Assembly (NCBI GenBank): GCA_050486265.1
Contig: JBJHCY010000007.1
Coordinates: 62,001-126,000, forward strand
Source of the DNA: SLFH01 sp050486265
Lineage (GTDB): Bacteria; Planctomycetota; Phycisphaerae; Phycisphaerales; UBA1924
DNA: 64,000 nt
Direction: 5' to 3'
A model generated the notes under the pieces. That model saw only the letters and a list, made by a program, of their open reading frames with translations. It was not told the origin of the DNA and made no database searches. Shown here piece by piece: positions 23,258-31,576 of the stretch. Made by a program: the position numbers and the translations under genes. The number at the start of each line of letters is the position of its first letter. Position 1 is the first letter of the stretch.

Positions 23258-23911
23258 ATGCGCGGAGCAGGCGTGTCGCGAGCCGAAGCCATCGCCGGAA
23301 CGGGGTCGGGCCGCAAGGCGCGGGCGGACGAGGGGTCCGAGCGGCTGTCGCTGCTCTCGCGGCTGGCGTTCAGCGTGTTCGGCGCGATGATGCTCGGGTT
23401 TGCGGCACAGGTCGCGATCCCGCTCTGGCCCTACGGGCTGCCCCAGTCGCTCCAGACGCTGGCGGTCCTCCTGATCGCGATCGGGCTGGGCCCGAAGCTC
23501 GGCTCGCTCAGCCTGGTGATCTACCTGGGTGTCGGGGCGCTCGGCGCGGGGGTGTTCGCCGAGGGCGAGGCCGGTGTCGCGGTGCTGTTCGGCCAGACGG
23601 CCGGCTACCTGCTCGGGTTCCTGCTCTGCCAGCCGCTGGTCGCCAGGATCGTGCGCCGGCGGGATGGGTCTGTGCGGGGGTGGCTGGCGCTGGTGCTGGC
23701 GGGGGTGGCGGCCCACGGGCTGATCTACGCCCTCGGCGTTCCGTGGCTCTACTTCCTGCGGAACATGGACCCGAACCTTGACCCGATCACCTGGCGGAAC
23801 GCAATTCTTTACGGCATGGTCGCGTTTTTGCCTTGGGACGCGGCAAAGACAGCGCTCGCGGTCGTGATCGGACGATGGATGCTCCCGCGGGCGATGCGTC
23901 GCGTGTGGTGA
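23258..23911 (+). CDS. bioY: biotin transporter BioY (ECF S component)
   Basis: A 217-residue membrane protein with about six helices and the BioY family pattern: Pro-Tyr-Gly-Leu-Pro-Gln-Ser-Leu-Gln-Thr-Leu-Ala-Val near 58-70, Tyr-Leu-Gly-Val-Gly-Ala-Leu-Gly near 88, and Gly-Gln-Thr-Ala-Gly-Tyr-Leu near 111. BioY binds biotin and can work alone or with an ECF ATPase module, none of which is nearby. The start may be ATG 23258 or GTG 23273; the GTG has GGAG upstream and removes a five-residue extension. A hairpin terminator follows at 24144. Confidence 0.92.
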   Translation: MRGAGVSRAEAIAGTGSGRKARADEGSERLSLLSRLAFSVFGAMMLGFAAQVAIPLWPYGLPQSLQTLAVLLIAIGLGPKLGSLSLVIYLGVGALGAGVFAEGEAGVAVLFGQTAGYLLGFLLCQPLVARIVRRRDGSVRGWLALVLAGVAAHGLIYALGVPWLYFLRNMDPNLDPITWRNAILYGMVAFLPWDAAKTALAVVIGRWMLPRAMRRVW

Positions 23912-24054
23912 AGCGGACCTGTCGGCAGAGCGGCGGGTGAAGATGGGGGCTTGTCCGTATTTGCGCCCGCTGGCGAAATAGCCCCGGCCCCAGAACTGTT
24001 TACTGGAGTGATCCGATGCGTCGGGTCTGACGAAGAGCACAGCGGATGCTCGGT

Positions 24055-24087
24055 CGGGCCAAGACCGGGCCAAGACCGGCCCAAGAC
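24055..24087. repeat. three tandem 11-base repeats
   Basis: CGGGCCAAGAC repeated three times in a row, the third unit with one change (CGGCCCAAGAC). A minor slippage-type repeat in non-coding DNA. Confidence 0.8.
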
Positions 24088-24143
24088 AACAACGGATCGA
24101 TCCGTTCGGTGAGGTGAGCCTCGCCGGGCGGCCCCAAGTCCCC

Positions 24144-24186
24144 CCCCAGCCCCGGCGGTCCTGTGTAAGGCCGCTGGGGTTTTTTT
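24144..24186 (+). terminator. probable terminator after bioY
   Basis: Stem CCCCAGC (24144-24150) with GCTGGGG (24173-24179), partial inner pairing, followed by seven T residues. It lies 230 bases from the bioY stop, so bioY would have a long 3' tail, or a small RNA may end here. Confidence 0.65.
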
Positions 24187-24214
24187 CTTGGCTGGGGTAT
24201 CTCGGGGCGGGCCG

Positions 24215-24547
24215 TCAGTGCGGGTCTTCGAAGCCGACGAGGCCGATGGCGATGATCTTGCCGTCGGCGATGGTGACCACGACCCGCCGGGGGCCGTCGT
24301 TCCAGATGAAGGTCCGCGACTCTTCGACAAGCTCCGCCTCGCCGGTCAGGGCGTGCTCGCCGAAGCCCGGCGGGGGTTCGGGTCGCTCGTGGGCCGGGCC
24401 GAGGATCGCCTCGGCCTCGGCGAGGGTCATGCCGGTCTGCACACGCGAGACACGCTCGGGGCTGAGCGAAGCGCCGCGGTCGCAGCCGGAGAGGCAGAGG
24501 GCGAAGAGGCACAGGGCGAGGACGAGCAGAGGGGCGGGGAAGCGCAT
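24215..24547 (-). CDS. lipoprotein with BamE/SmpA-like domain
   Basis: A 110-residue lipoprotein. A hydrophobic signal ends in the lipobox Leu-Ser-Gly-Cys at residue 22. The mature part has Val-Gln-Thr-Gly-Met-Thr-Leu-Ala-Glu-Ala-Glu-Ala-Ile-Leu-Gly-Pro near 36-51, the start of a SmpA/OmlA (BamE-like) fold, and a strand-rich end (Phe-Ile-Trp-Asn-Asp-Gly, then Ile-Ala-Asp-Gly-Lys-Ile-Ile). BamE-type lipoproteins support outer-membrane protein assembly, but many proteins with this fold have other envelope roles. No Bam genes are adjacent. Confidence 0.72.
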   Translation of the reverse strand: MRFPAPLLVLALCLFALCLSGCDRGASLSPERVSRVQTGMTLAEAEAILGPAHERPEPPPGFGEHALTGEAELVEESRTFIWNDGPRRVVVTIADGKIIAIGLVGFEDPH

Positions 24548-24675
24548 CGCAGAAGGATATGGCGGGGCGCGGGTCGCCGGGAAAGCCCCCGATCACGCGG
24601 GGGATGACGCCGACCTCTGAGCGCAGCGAAGAGTCGGGTCAAAGCCTCCAGCGCCGCCCATCAGCGCCGATCACC

Positions 24676-25212
24676 TCACCCAAAGATCTCCGCCAGCACC
24701 TTTTGCCTGAACGCGAAGATCTTCTTCACATCCCGTCGCACCAAAAGCGCATCGATCAGCGGGCCGCCGAGGTGGGCGTAGTGCACGATGTCGCGGCAGC
24801 GTGTCCGGCCCTCGCCCGCTGGCTCGAAGGTGTGCTCGTGGTGCCACAGGCGGTAGGGGCCCTTGAGCTGGGTGTCGACAAAGCGGACCGGCGGCTCCCA
24901 CACGGCGATCCGCGTGCGCCACTTCATCGGGAAGCCGCGCAGGCGGAGGCGGTAGTCGATCAGGGCGCCCTCGCGCATGTCGATCGGCGCGGGCGTGAGA
25001 ACGCGAAAGCCCAGGATCGGCGGCGTGATGCGTTCGAGGTTGTGCGCATCGGCGAAGAAGGGGAAGATCGTCTCGCGGGGCCGGTCGATGACCATCTCGA
25101 ATTCCAGCCGCACGGCACGACCCTTGAACACACCCACGCCGGCAAGGTCCGGATCGCGGACAACGGATTCTGCGGCCTGGGCCGGGGGCGGTGCGGCGGC
25201 GAGGGTGGTCAT
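24676..25212 (-). CDS. SRPBCC-fold protein (polyketide cyclase/START-like)
   Basis: A 178-residue soluble protein. From about residue 30 it has the helix-grip pattern of SRPBCC proteins: Arg-Pro-Arg-Glu-Thr-Ile-Phe-Pro-Phe-Phe-Ala-Asp-Ala-His-Asn-Leu-Glu near 44-60, Ile-Thr-Pro-Pro near 62 and a closing long helix (from Asp-Ala-Leu-Leu-Val-Arg-Arg). These proteins bind hydrophobic ligands in a central cavity. The substrate is unknown. Start is ATG 25212, with a GTG two codons upstream as an alternative. It is 72 bases downstream of the membrane protein at 25285-26025. Confidence 0.78.
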   Translation of the reverse strand: MTTLAAAPPPAQAAESVVRDPDLAGVGVFKGRAVRLEFEMVIDRPRETIFPFFADAHNLERITPPILGFRVLTPAPIDMREGALIDYRLRLRGFPMKWRTRIAVWEPPVRFVDTQLKGPYRLWHHEHTFEPAGEGRTRCRDIVHYAHLGGPLIDALLVRRDVKKIFAFRQKVLAEIFG

Positions 25213-25284
25213 GGTCACGGGAAGTTCGGGCCGGGGCGGGCTCCGGATTCGACCGCGTCGCCGACCGGAACGCCGGGACGGCCG

Positions 25285-26025
25285 TCAGAACAACCGCGGC
25301 TTCAGCGGCCGGTCGGAGATGAAGAATCGGGCGCGCTTGAGCGGGTCGGGCAGGCGTTCGATCCGCTTGGCGATCTCTTTCGGGTTGTGCCAGACCATCA
25401 GCGGCGTGTGCGGGCGGCCCCGGTGGATGATGAACAGCGAAACCGAGTGGTGACCCGATCGATCGAGCGGATAGAAGCTGATTTTGATCCGGTGCGTCGG
25501 GATCTCCGTGCGGGAGAATCCGCGAAGACTCCGCCTGTCGATCCGCAAGCCCCGGCTCGGGTGGAGTTGCAGGCGTTCGAAGACCGCGCTGGAGATCGCG
25601 TAGAACATCGCGTAGGTGCAGAGACCCGTTCCGAAGGCTGCGACCAAGAAGAGGCCGAAGACGAGCGGGTCGCCGCCGAGAAAACGCTCCAGTATGCCCA
25701 TGAACGCTTCGCCGAATGATTCGCTTTGATCGACCATGCGGAACCAGACGGTCTGATACACCGCGCTGGCGACGACGCCGATGCCGATGCCGCAGAGCAC
25801 CACGGCGTTCGCGATCGCAAGCCACGGCCTGCGCACGGCGTGCCACGAGCCCGTCGCCGGCTCGTGCCTCCACTTCAGCGGGCGCAGGGTCGAGGAGATG
25901 CAGATGGTGTTGAGCCCGCGCAGCTTCAGCGCCGGGACCTTCGTCTGCAGCATCTCCGCCGCGAGCTTGTCGGCGTTGCGAGCGAGCGGCTTGTATCGCC
26001 AGTACCTGATCGGCAGCTTCGGCAT
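25285..26025 (-). CDS. unknown two-helix membrane protein
   Basis: A 246-residue protein with a basic N-terminal cytoplasmic part, two strong membrane helices (about 70-93 and 118-145) and a C-terminal strand-rich cytoplasmic domain with His and Arg clusters, possibly a PH-like fold by its alternating pattern (weak inference). It starts 22 bases after the oppB-like stop, so it probably belongs to the oppA-oppB transcript. A longer frame extends into oppB and was rejected. No function is assigned. Confidence 0.6.
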   Translation of the reverse strand: MPKLPIRYWRYKPLARNADKLAAEMLQTKVPALKLRGLNTICISSTLRPLKWRHEPATGSWHAVRRPWLAIANAVVLCGIGIGVVASAVYQTVWFRMVDQSESFGEAFMGILERFLGGDPLVFGLFLVAAFGTGLCTYAMFYAISSAVFERLQLHPSRGLRIDRRSLRGFSRTEIPTHRIKISFYPLDRSGHHSVSLFIIHRGRPHTPLMVWHNPKEIAKRIERLPDPLKRARFFISDRPLKPRLF

Positions 26026-26047
26026 GCCCCCGTCCCCTTTGCAACGC

Positions 26048-27055
26048 CTACTGGATCCTCGGATCGACAAAGGCGTACAGGATGTCCACCAGCAGGTTCA
26101 GCAGGATCAGCAGCGTCGAGAACACCAGCACGACGCCCATAATCATGAACAGGTCTTTGTTCCGCACCGCGTTGACGAAGTGCTGGCCGATGCCCGGCAC
26201 GAAAAAGACGCGTTCGACCACGAACGAGCCGGTCATCGCCAGAGCCGTCGCCGGGCCGAGGAAGCTGAGCACGGGGAGAAAGGCGTTCTTGAGCGCGTGC
26301 TTGAAGAGGACCTTGTTCTCGCTGAGGCCCTTGGCCCTTGCGGTGCGGATGTAGTCGGCGCCGAGGGCGTCGATCATGCCCATGCGGGTCAGGCGGGCGA
26401 TGTAGGCCGCGAAGGGGAAGCTCAGCGAGACCGTCGGCAGGATCATCTGCGAGGGCGAGCCCCAGCCACCGGTAGGGAAGATCGGGAGCAGCACGCCGAA
26501 GAGCAACAGCAGCACCGTACCGATCACGAAGCTCGGCAGGCTAATGCCGATCAGCGCGATGATCAGCGTGGAGACATCGGCGATTGAATTGGGCTTGACG
26601 GCCCCGATCACGCCCGCCCCGATCCCGATGAACAGTGCGAGGATGATCGCCGAGATCCCCAGCGTCGCCGAGACGGGCAGCGATGAGGCGATCATCTCGT
26701 TCACGCGCCAGTCGCGGTACTGCAGGCTCGGGCCGAGGTCGAAGATGGAGCGTTGGCGGGGTGCAAAGCCCGCCTCGCGTGCGGCCTCGGCCTCGCGCCG
26801 GATCTCGCCGCGCACAAGGTCGGACGCGTACTGCACGCCCGTAGCGCTTTTGAGGTATGAGAAGTAGAAGGACCAGAAACTGTCGAGGTTGTACTGGGCG
26901 CGCATCGCCTCCTGCACCTCGGCGGGGGGCTGGCGGCCCTCGGGGTTTTCCAAAGGATCGCCGGGCACGGCCCAGGCGAGGGTGAGCGTGAGGGTGTAGA
27001 TCACCAGCAGGATGAAGGGGAGCTGCGCCAGACGGCGCAGGATGGTGCTCATCAT
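26048..27055 (-). CDS. peptide-type ABC transporter permease OppB/DppB-like
   Basis: A 335-residue inner-membrane permease. The N-terminal helix (Leu-Pro-Phe-Ile-Leu-Leu-Val-Ile-Tyr-Thr), Val-Pro-Gly-Asp-Pro near 30-34, the permease core with the Glu-Ala-Ala-like loop Tyr-Ile-Arg-Thr-Ala-Arg-Ala-Lys-Gly-Leu-Ser near 236-246, and the final Ala-Phe-Val-Asp-Pro-Arg-Ile typify OppB/DppB. It forms half of the pore for oligopeptide-type substrates. Its start overlaps the stop of the binding-protein gene (ATGA). The expected second permease (OppC) and ATPases (OppD/OppF) do not follow. Confidence 0.92.
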   Translation of the reverse strand: MMSTILRRLAQLPFILLVIYTLTLTLAWAVPGDPLENPEGRQPPAEVQEAMRAQYNLDSFWSFYFSYLKSATGVQYASDLVRGEIRREAEAAREAGFAPRQRSIFDLGPSLQYRDWRVNEMIASSLPVSATLGISAIILALFIGIGAGVIGAVKPNSIADVSTLIIALIGISLPSFVIGTVLLLLFGVLLPIFPTGGWGSPSQMILPTVSLSFPFAAYIARLTRMGMIDALGADYIRTARAKGLSENKVLFKHALKNAFLPVLSFLGPATALAMTGSFVVERVFFVPGIGQHFVNAVRNKDLFMIMGVVLVFSTLLILLNLLVDILYAFVDPRIQ

Positions 27056-29223
27056 CGGCCGGCCTCCGGAGAGGGGCTGTCCGATGCTTCGGCGTCGCCG
27101 TTGTCGGCGCCGTGCTCACTCGGGGGTGTTGTCGGTCTCGGCGGCAGGGCCCTTGCCACGCCGGGGCCGATCGGCTCCTCGAAGACCTCCGCCATGTGCG
27201 GGTTCTGCACCGATCGCGGGTGGCTCGTGATCCCCGAGAGGCGGTGCGGGTCGAACATGTAGACATTGGAGTAGTGGAAGACCGGCGCCATCGGCAGGTC
27301 GTCCTCCATGATGATCCGTTCGGCCTCGTGGAGCAGCTCCATGCGTCGGACGGGGTCGGCCTCGACCGCGGCTTGCCCGAGCAGGGCGTCGTATTCGGGG
27401 TTGGAGTAGTTGCGGTCGTTGTTGCCGTCGCCGGTGCGGTTGATGCCGAGGAAGGTGGAGGGGTCGCCGTAGTCGCCGTACCAGCCGGCGCGAGCGGTCA
27501 TGAAGTTCTGCTTCTTCAGATCGTCGCGGAAGACCTGCAGGTCCTTGGAGACAAGCCGCGTCGAGACGCCGAGGTAGGTCTCCCAGCTCGACGCGACGAC
27601 CTGGGCGATCAGGTCGTGCCCGCCCTCCTGGTTGAACAGGAGCTCGACGGTCGGGAATCGCGAGGGGTCCGAGCCCATGCCCATGTCGCGCATCGCCTCG
27701 ATCAGCAGCGAGCGGGCCTCGTCGGCGATCGCGCGCCGTTCTTCGGGGTTGGTCGCGTCGCAGATCGAGGGCAGGCCGCGGGGCGGCTCGTAGCCCGCGA
27801 CCGAGCCGGGCGGGGTCAGCGAGTGCGCCTTGCGCTCGTCGATCCGGCGCACATCGCGCACGATCGCCTTCCGGTCGATCGTCATCGAGAAGGCGCGCCG
27901 CACGCGCGCGTCGCGGAAGGGGTTGTCGCGCCCGTCGGGCAGCGTGTCGGAGCAGTTGAAGTTGTAGAAATAGCTGCCGAACGCGGGGATCACATGGATG
28001 TGCAGTCGCGGGTCGGGCGGCAGGTGGCGGTCGATCTCGAACTGGTCGTACCCCTTGGCGCGGAGCTCCTCGACGAGTTCCTTGTGCTTTTCGTAGTAGG
28101 CCTTCTTGGCCTCCCACATCGCCCCGCGATACGCGACCTCGACATTGCTCATCCAATCCAGGCGCCCGGTCTGGAAGGCGAGGACCTGTGCGTTGCTGTC
28201 CTCGATCGACGGGATCTCGATGCTCCGGATTTTCAGCGCCTCGCGGTTCCAGTAGTGGGGGTTCTGCTCGAAGCGCATGTCGCGACGGAACCGCCACAGC
28301 GTCAGCTCGAACGGCCCGTTGGAGACGATGTGCTCGGGCTTGGTCCACGCACCGAGAATGACCAGGCTCCCGGTGTCGGGGTTGGGCTCTTCAAAGCGGC
28401 TCACCACCGGCTCGTAGACCGGGTACATCGTGCCGAACGCGCAGATGTCGAGGAAGTAGGGCGTGGGGCGGTACACCGCGATCTCGAGCGTCCTTTCGTC
28501 GATCGCGCGGATGCCCACGCCGTTGTCGAGCAGCCAGGGCGCGCTCTCGTCGTCGAGCCCGAGTCGTGCGCGGCGTTCTGGGTCGGTGAAGCGGGCACGG
28601 GCCGCCTCGCCGGACATACCGTGCTCGAACGCGTCGACCGTCTCGCGGAAGAGCGCTTCGGCCTCGGCGCGGTTGCGCTGCGCCCTGGGGCGGGCCTGGT
28701 ACTCGTTGAGCATCGCCTGTCGGAGCTGGTGGAACTGCGCCGCCCCGCGCACGAGCTCGAAAAACTTGAGGTAGGGCGAGGCGGTGTCGGGGAGCATGCC
28801 GCGACGCCAGGCGTAGACGAAGTCGCCGGCGGTGACCGGGCTGCCGTTGGACCATTTGGCGTTGTCGCGCAGGAAGAAGGTGTAGACCTCGCGCGTGGCG
28901 GTGAGCTGCTCGCCGTTCTCGTCGAGCACGGGCCCGCCCATCGCGTTGACCAGGGGCTCCTCGACGCGTCGGATCTCCCAGCGCTCGGCGACGCCGGGCT
29001 GCACATCAAAGCCCCACGAGAAGATGTCGGTCTGGACGAGGCCCTCGAACAGGATCCGCGTGGCGCGGAGGTCCTGCATCCAGCTCATCCGCTGGGGGTC
29101 CAGCGTGTTGATGTCGCTGGCGTTGATGAAGACAAAGTCCGCCCTCGGGGGCGAGCGGTCGAGGCCGATCACCACCCCGAGCAGCAGCACGAGCGCAAGC
29201 AACGGAACCAGGAGGCGTGTCAT
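27052..29223 (-). CDS. OppA-like peptide-binding protein, extended
   Basis: A 723-residue solute-binding protein of the SBP family 5 type; typical members are about 530-600 residues. An N-terminal helix (about 4-22) anchors or exports it; there is no lipobox Cys. Family signs: Ile-Asn-Thr-Leu-Asp-Pro-Gln near residue 39, Trp-Ser-Asn-Gly-Ser-Pro-Val-Thr-Ala-Gly-Asp-Phe-Val-Tyr-Ala-Trp-Arg-Arg near 121-138, Tyr-Asn-Phe-Asn-Cys near 421, and Gly-Trp-Tyr-Gly-Asp-Tyr-Gly-Asp-Pro near 580. Extra segments lie around 160-220 and at the acidic C-terminus. It is translationally coupled to the permease gene that follows. The substrate is probably an oligopeptide (family inference). Confidence 0.9.
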   Translation of the reverse strand: MTRLLVPLLALVLLLGVVIGLDRSPPRADFVFINASDINTLDPQRMSWMQDLRATRILFEGLVQTDIFSWGFDVQPGVAERWEIRRVEEPLVNAMGGPVLDENGEQLTATREVYTFFLRDNAKWSNGSPVTAGDFVYAWRRGMLPDTASPYLKFFELVRGAAQFHQLRQAMLNEYQARPRAQRNRAEAEALFRETVDAFEHGMSGEAARARFTDPERRARLGLDDESAPWLLDNGVGIRAIDERTLEIAVYRPTPYFLDICAFGTMYPVYEPVVSRFEEPNPDTGSLVILGAWTKPEHIVSNGPFELTLWRFRRDMRFEQNPHYWNREALKIRSIEIPSIEDSNAQVLAFQTGRLDWMSNVEVAYRGAMWEAKKAYYEKHKELVEELRAKGYDQFEIDRHLPPDPRLHIHVIPAFGSYFYNFNCSDTLPDGRDNPFRDARVRRAFSMTIDRKAIVRDVRRIDERKAHSLTPPGSVAGYEPPRGLPSICDATNPEERRAIADEARSLLIEAMRDMGMGSDPSRFPTVELLFNQEGGHDLIAQVVASSWETYLGVSTRLVSKDLQVFRDDLKKQNFMTARAGWYGDYGDPSTFLGINRTGDGNNDRNYSNPEYDALLGQAAVEADPVRRMELLHEAERIIMEDDLPMAPVFHYSNVYMFDPHRLSGITSHPRSVQNPHMAEVFEEPIGPGVARALPPRPTTPPSEHGADNGDAEASDSPSPEAGR

Positions 29224-29263
29224 CGCCCGTAGGGTAACCGCCGGGGCGGACCGTGTGGGACGA

Positions 29264-30400
29264 TCAGCGGGGGAACTGGCCCGGGCTGAACTCGAACGGC
29301 GGACGCACGAGCACGCCCTGGGGGCCGATCAGCTGGTCCGCGGCGGTGCCGAACCGGTCGCGACGGTCCTCAGCGCCCATCGCGTCACGCAGGCCGAACT
29401 GGCGCCGAGGAGCGTTGGGGTTCAGCAGGCTCCACGAGAAGACGATCACATTCTCCGATGTGCCGACGATCTGCTGGAGACGCTGCACCTCTTCGGCGTC
29501 CAGACGCCCGGCGTTCACGCGCCGGGCTGCGTAGGCGATGAGCTGGCCGCTGAGCTGGCCCGCAGCCCGCAGCGCTTCTGGCGAGAGCGTGCCGCGGTTG
29601 ACGCTGGAGAAGACGGTCTCGGCGCCGCGGAGCATCGTCTGCTCCATCTCGGCGTCTGGCCTCTGGGCCTCGGCGTTGCGGACGCGCTCGGCGAGGCGCT
29701 CGCCGAGGATGCGTGTCGCGGCGTTGCGGAGGTTGGCGAACTCGCGGCGCTGGTTGGTCGCGCCCGCGCCGATCGAACGGATCACCCGGTCGAGCACCAG
29801 CGGGTTCTCTTCACGCTGCAGACGCTCGCCCAAGCGGTTGACAAGGTTTGTGAGCTGCTGCTCGTTCATCGCCGGGGCGCCCTCGGCCGCGACGCGCAGC
29901 GCCTCGCCCAGCGAGCCCGCGGCCGCGAACCGGACCGTCTGGTCTTCTGACCCGAGACGGTCGATCGCGAGCTGGCTGGCGGGGCTTGTCGCCAGCTCGC
30001 CGGCCAACAGCAGGGCGACGGTCGCCACGCCCGGGTCCTGATGGTCGGCCAGGCGCCGAAGCTCGGGCACAAGCTGCGAGCTGTAGGCCAGGCGGAAGCT
30101 GACGGTCACCTGGCGCGAGGTCAGCGGGCGCCGGAGTTCGCGCCGGGCGACCCGGCGATGATCGATGCTCTGGGCCGTCAGCCTCGGCAGGTGCTCGCTG
30201 ATATAGGTCTGCACCTGGCGGACCTCGTCGCGGGTGAGCTCGGTCGCCTTGGAGATCAGCCCCTCGGGGATCGAGGCTCGACCGGCCTGGGCCAGCGCCG
30301 GGAGGGCCGAGAGACAGACAACGCCGAGGAAGAGGATCACGCTCAGTCCGCAGAAGCCGCGGACCCGCGCGGGGCGTGCAGTCACGCTCGCGTCATGCAC
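29264..30400 (-). CDS. secreted helical-repeat (HEAT-like) protein
   Basis: A 378-residue exported protein with signal peptide residues about 10-38 (ending Leu-Pro-Ala-Leu-Ala-Gln-Ala). The remainder is alpha-helical, with HEAT-like units such as Pro-Glu-Leu-Arg-Arg-Leu-Ala-Asp and Val-Ala-Thr-Val-Ala-Leu-Leu-Leu-Ala-Gly-Glu-Leu. A role as a periplasmic scaffold is possible. The start is GTG 30400, chosen because GGAAGGAA lies before it and it directly precedes the signal peptide; longer in-frame starts would bury the signal. It is 41 bases upstream of the OppA-like gene on the same strand. Confidence 0.65.
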   Translation of the reverse strand: MHDASVTARPARVRGFCGLSVILFLGVVCLSALPALAQAGRASIPEGLISKATELTRDEVRQVQTYISEHLPRLTAQSIDHRRVARRELRRPLTSRQVTVSFRLAYSSQLVPELRRLADHQDPGVATVALLLAGELATSPASQLAIDRLGSEDQTVRFAAAGSLGEALRVAAEGAPAMNEQQLTNLVNRLGERLQREENPLVLDRVIRSIGAGATNQRREFANLRNAATRILGERLAERVRNAEAQRPDAEMEQTMLRGAETVFSSVNRGTLSPEALRAAGQLSGQLIAYAARRVNAGRLDAEEVQRLQQIVGTSENVIVFSWSLLNPNAPRRQFGLRDAMGAEDRRDRFGTAADQLIGPQGVLVRPPFEFSPGQFPR

Positions 30401-30564
30401 CTGTTGATTCCTTCCGAAAGAAACATCGCCATGCGGGGCACGGCCCGCACGCTCGGCACGCCCGCCTGGGTCGCGACGAAACCTACCAGCGGCCTCGCGG
30501 CCGGTCAACCCGAGGACGCGACACCGAACAGTCAGCCCGGCCACAAACCAAAGGCCGGGAAGCA

Positions 30565-31530
30565 TCAATACACCTCCGTGAAGACCCTGCGGGTCGGCCG
30601 GATCTTCTTGTGGAGCATCCGCCGGTCCCACGAGCGGATATCGGACATTGCCTCCGCGTCCACCTCCAGGTACTGCTCCAGCGCGTGGTCGGGCAGGATC
30701 TGGGCCAGTTTCTGGAAGATCCCGATCTCCATCCCTGAAACCCCGCAGATGTAAATCAGCGTCCGCTCGTGACGCAGCAGCGCTTCGAGCCGGTCGCGCT
30801 CGGTCTGCAGCCGGTCCTGGACATACATCGGGTCGTGCCCGTCGGGCTGGTTCTCGCGGCTGATCGCGGTGAGGTAGGTGAACTTGTCCGACCGGGCGTC
30901 CAGATCGGTGAACCGCCCGTGGTAGAGCAGGTCCGACCGGTAGGGCGAGCCCATCACCAGCACGGTCTCCGACGGAAGGCCCGCGGCTTCAAGATCGCCG
31001 AGCATTCCCCGGAACGGGGCGATACCGGTGCCTGTGGCGAAAAAGAGGTAGTCGTGGGCGGCCGGGTCTTCGGGGAGGACGAAGCGCTTGCCGCTGGGCC
31101 CAGAGAGCCTGACCTTTTCGCCCTCCTGCAGATCGGCGAGGTAGTTCGAGGCGACGCCGAAGAAGAGCTTGCCGGTCTCCCAGTCTTCGTCGATGGTGCG
31201 TTTGACTGTGGTGGAGACGATCTTGCCCTCGCCGTCCTCGCCGGCCGACGGGCAGGCGAGGGAGTAGAGGCGGAGCTTGTGGGGCTTGCCGTTCTCGTCG
31301 TGGCCGGGCGGGAACACACCGAAGGACTGCCCGGCGCGGAAGCTGCCGGCCAGGGGCGTGCCGGAGACATCGATCTCGATGTGGCGGACGAAGCCGGCGC
31401 TCTTGCGTTCGGTGCAGCGTTCGTTGGAGACAACGACCCCTTCAACGGGGTCGTTCGGCTTGACGGTGTTGAGCCGGACCCCCGGGAGCTTGGGCTCTCC
31501 GGGGATCGGTGTGGTCTTTGTGGGAGTCAT
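30565..31530 (-). CDS. plant-type ferredoxin-NADP(+) reductase
   Basis: A 321-residue flavoprotein that moves electrons between ferredoxin or flavodoxin and NADP(H). FAD-binding Arg-Leu-Tyr-Ser-Leu-Ala-Cys is near 94-100 and Ala-Ser-Asn-Tyr-Leu near 129; NADP-binding parts are Ala-Thr-Gly-Thr-Gly-Ile-Ala-Pro-Phe-Arg near 169-178, Gly-Ser-Pro-Tyr-Arg near 197 and Tyr-Ile-Cys-Gly near 260. The C-terminal Glu-Val-Tyr places the stacking Tyr last, as in plant-type enzymes. No ferredoxin gene is adjacent. ATG 31530 is used; one codon upstream is a TTG. Confidence 0.92.
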   Translation of the reverse strand: MTPTKTTPIPGEPKLPGVRLNTVKPNDPVEGVVVSNERCTERKSAGFVRHIEIDVSGTPLAGSFRAGQSFGVFPPGHDENGKPHKLRLYSLACPSAGEDGEGKIVSTTVKRTIDEDWETGKLFFGVASNYLADLQEGEKVRLSGPSGKRFVLPEDPAAHDYLFFATGTGIAPFRGMLGDLEAAGLPSETVLVMGSPYRSDLLYHGRFTDLDARSDKFTYLTAISRENQPDGHDPMYVQDRLQTERDRLEALLRHERTLIYICGVSGMEIGIFQKLAQILPDHALEQYLEVDAEAMSDIRSWDRRMLHKKIRPTRRVFTEVY

Positions 31531-31576
31531 CAACGGAGTGTTCGTACGCCTGGGTCGTGAGGATGTTCGGGAGCGA

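Larger units (their letters stand above)
23912..24214. other. intergenic region after bioY
   Basis: About 300 bases without a supportable gene, containing three tandem 11-base repeats (24055-24087) and a terminator (24144-24186). The flanking genes are convergent. Confidence 0.5.

Noticed and set aside
27112..29232. A 706-codon plus-strand frame opposite the OppA-like gene
   Set aside because: Shadow of the real gene: rich in Val/Gly/Arg/Asp, with no fold-like pattern, and the opposite strand has a clear SBP family 5 protein.
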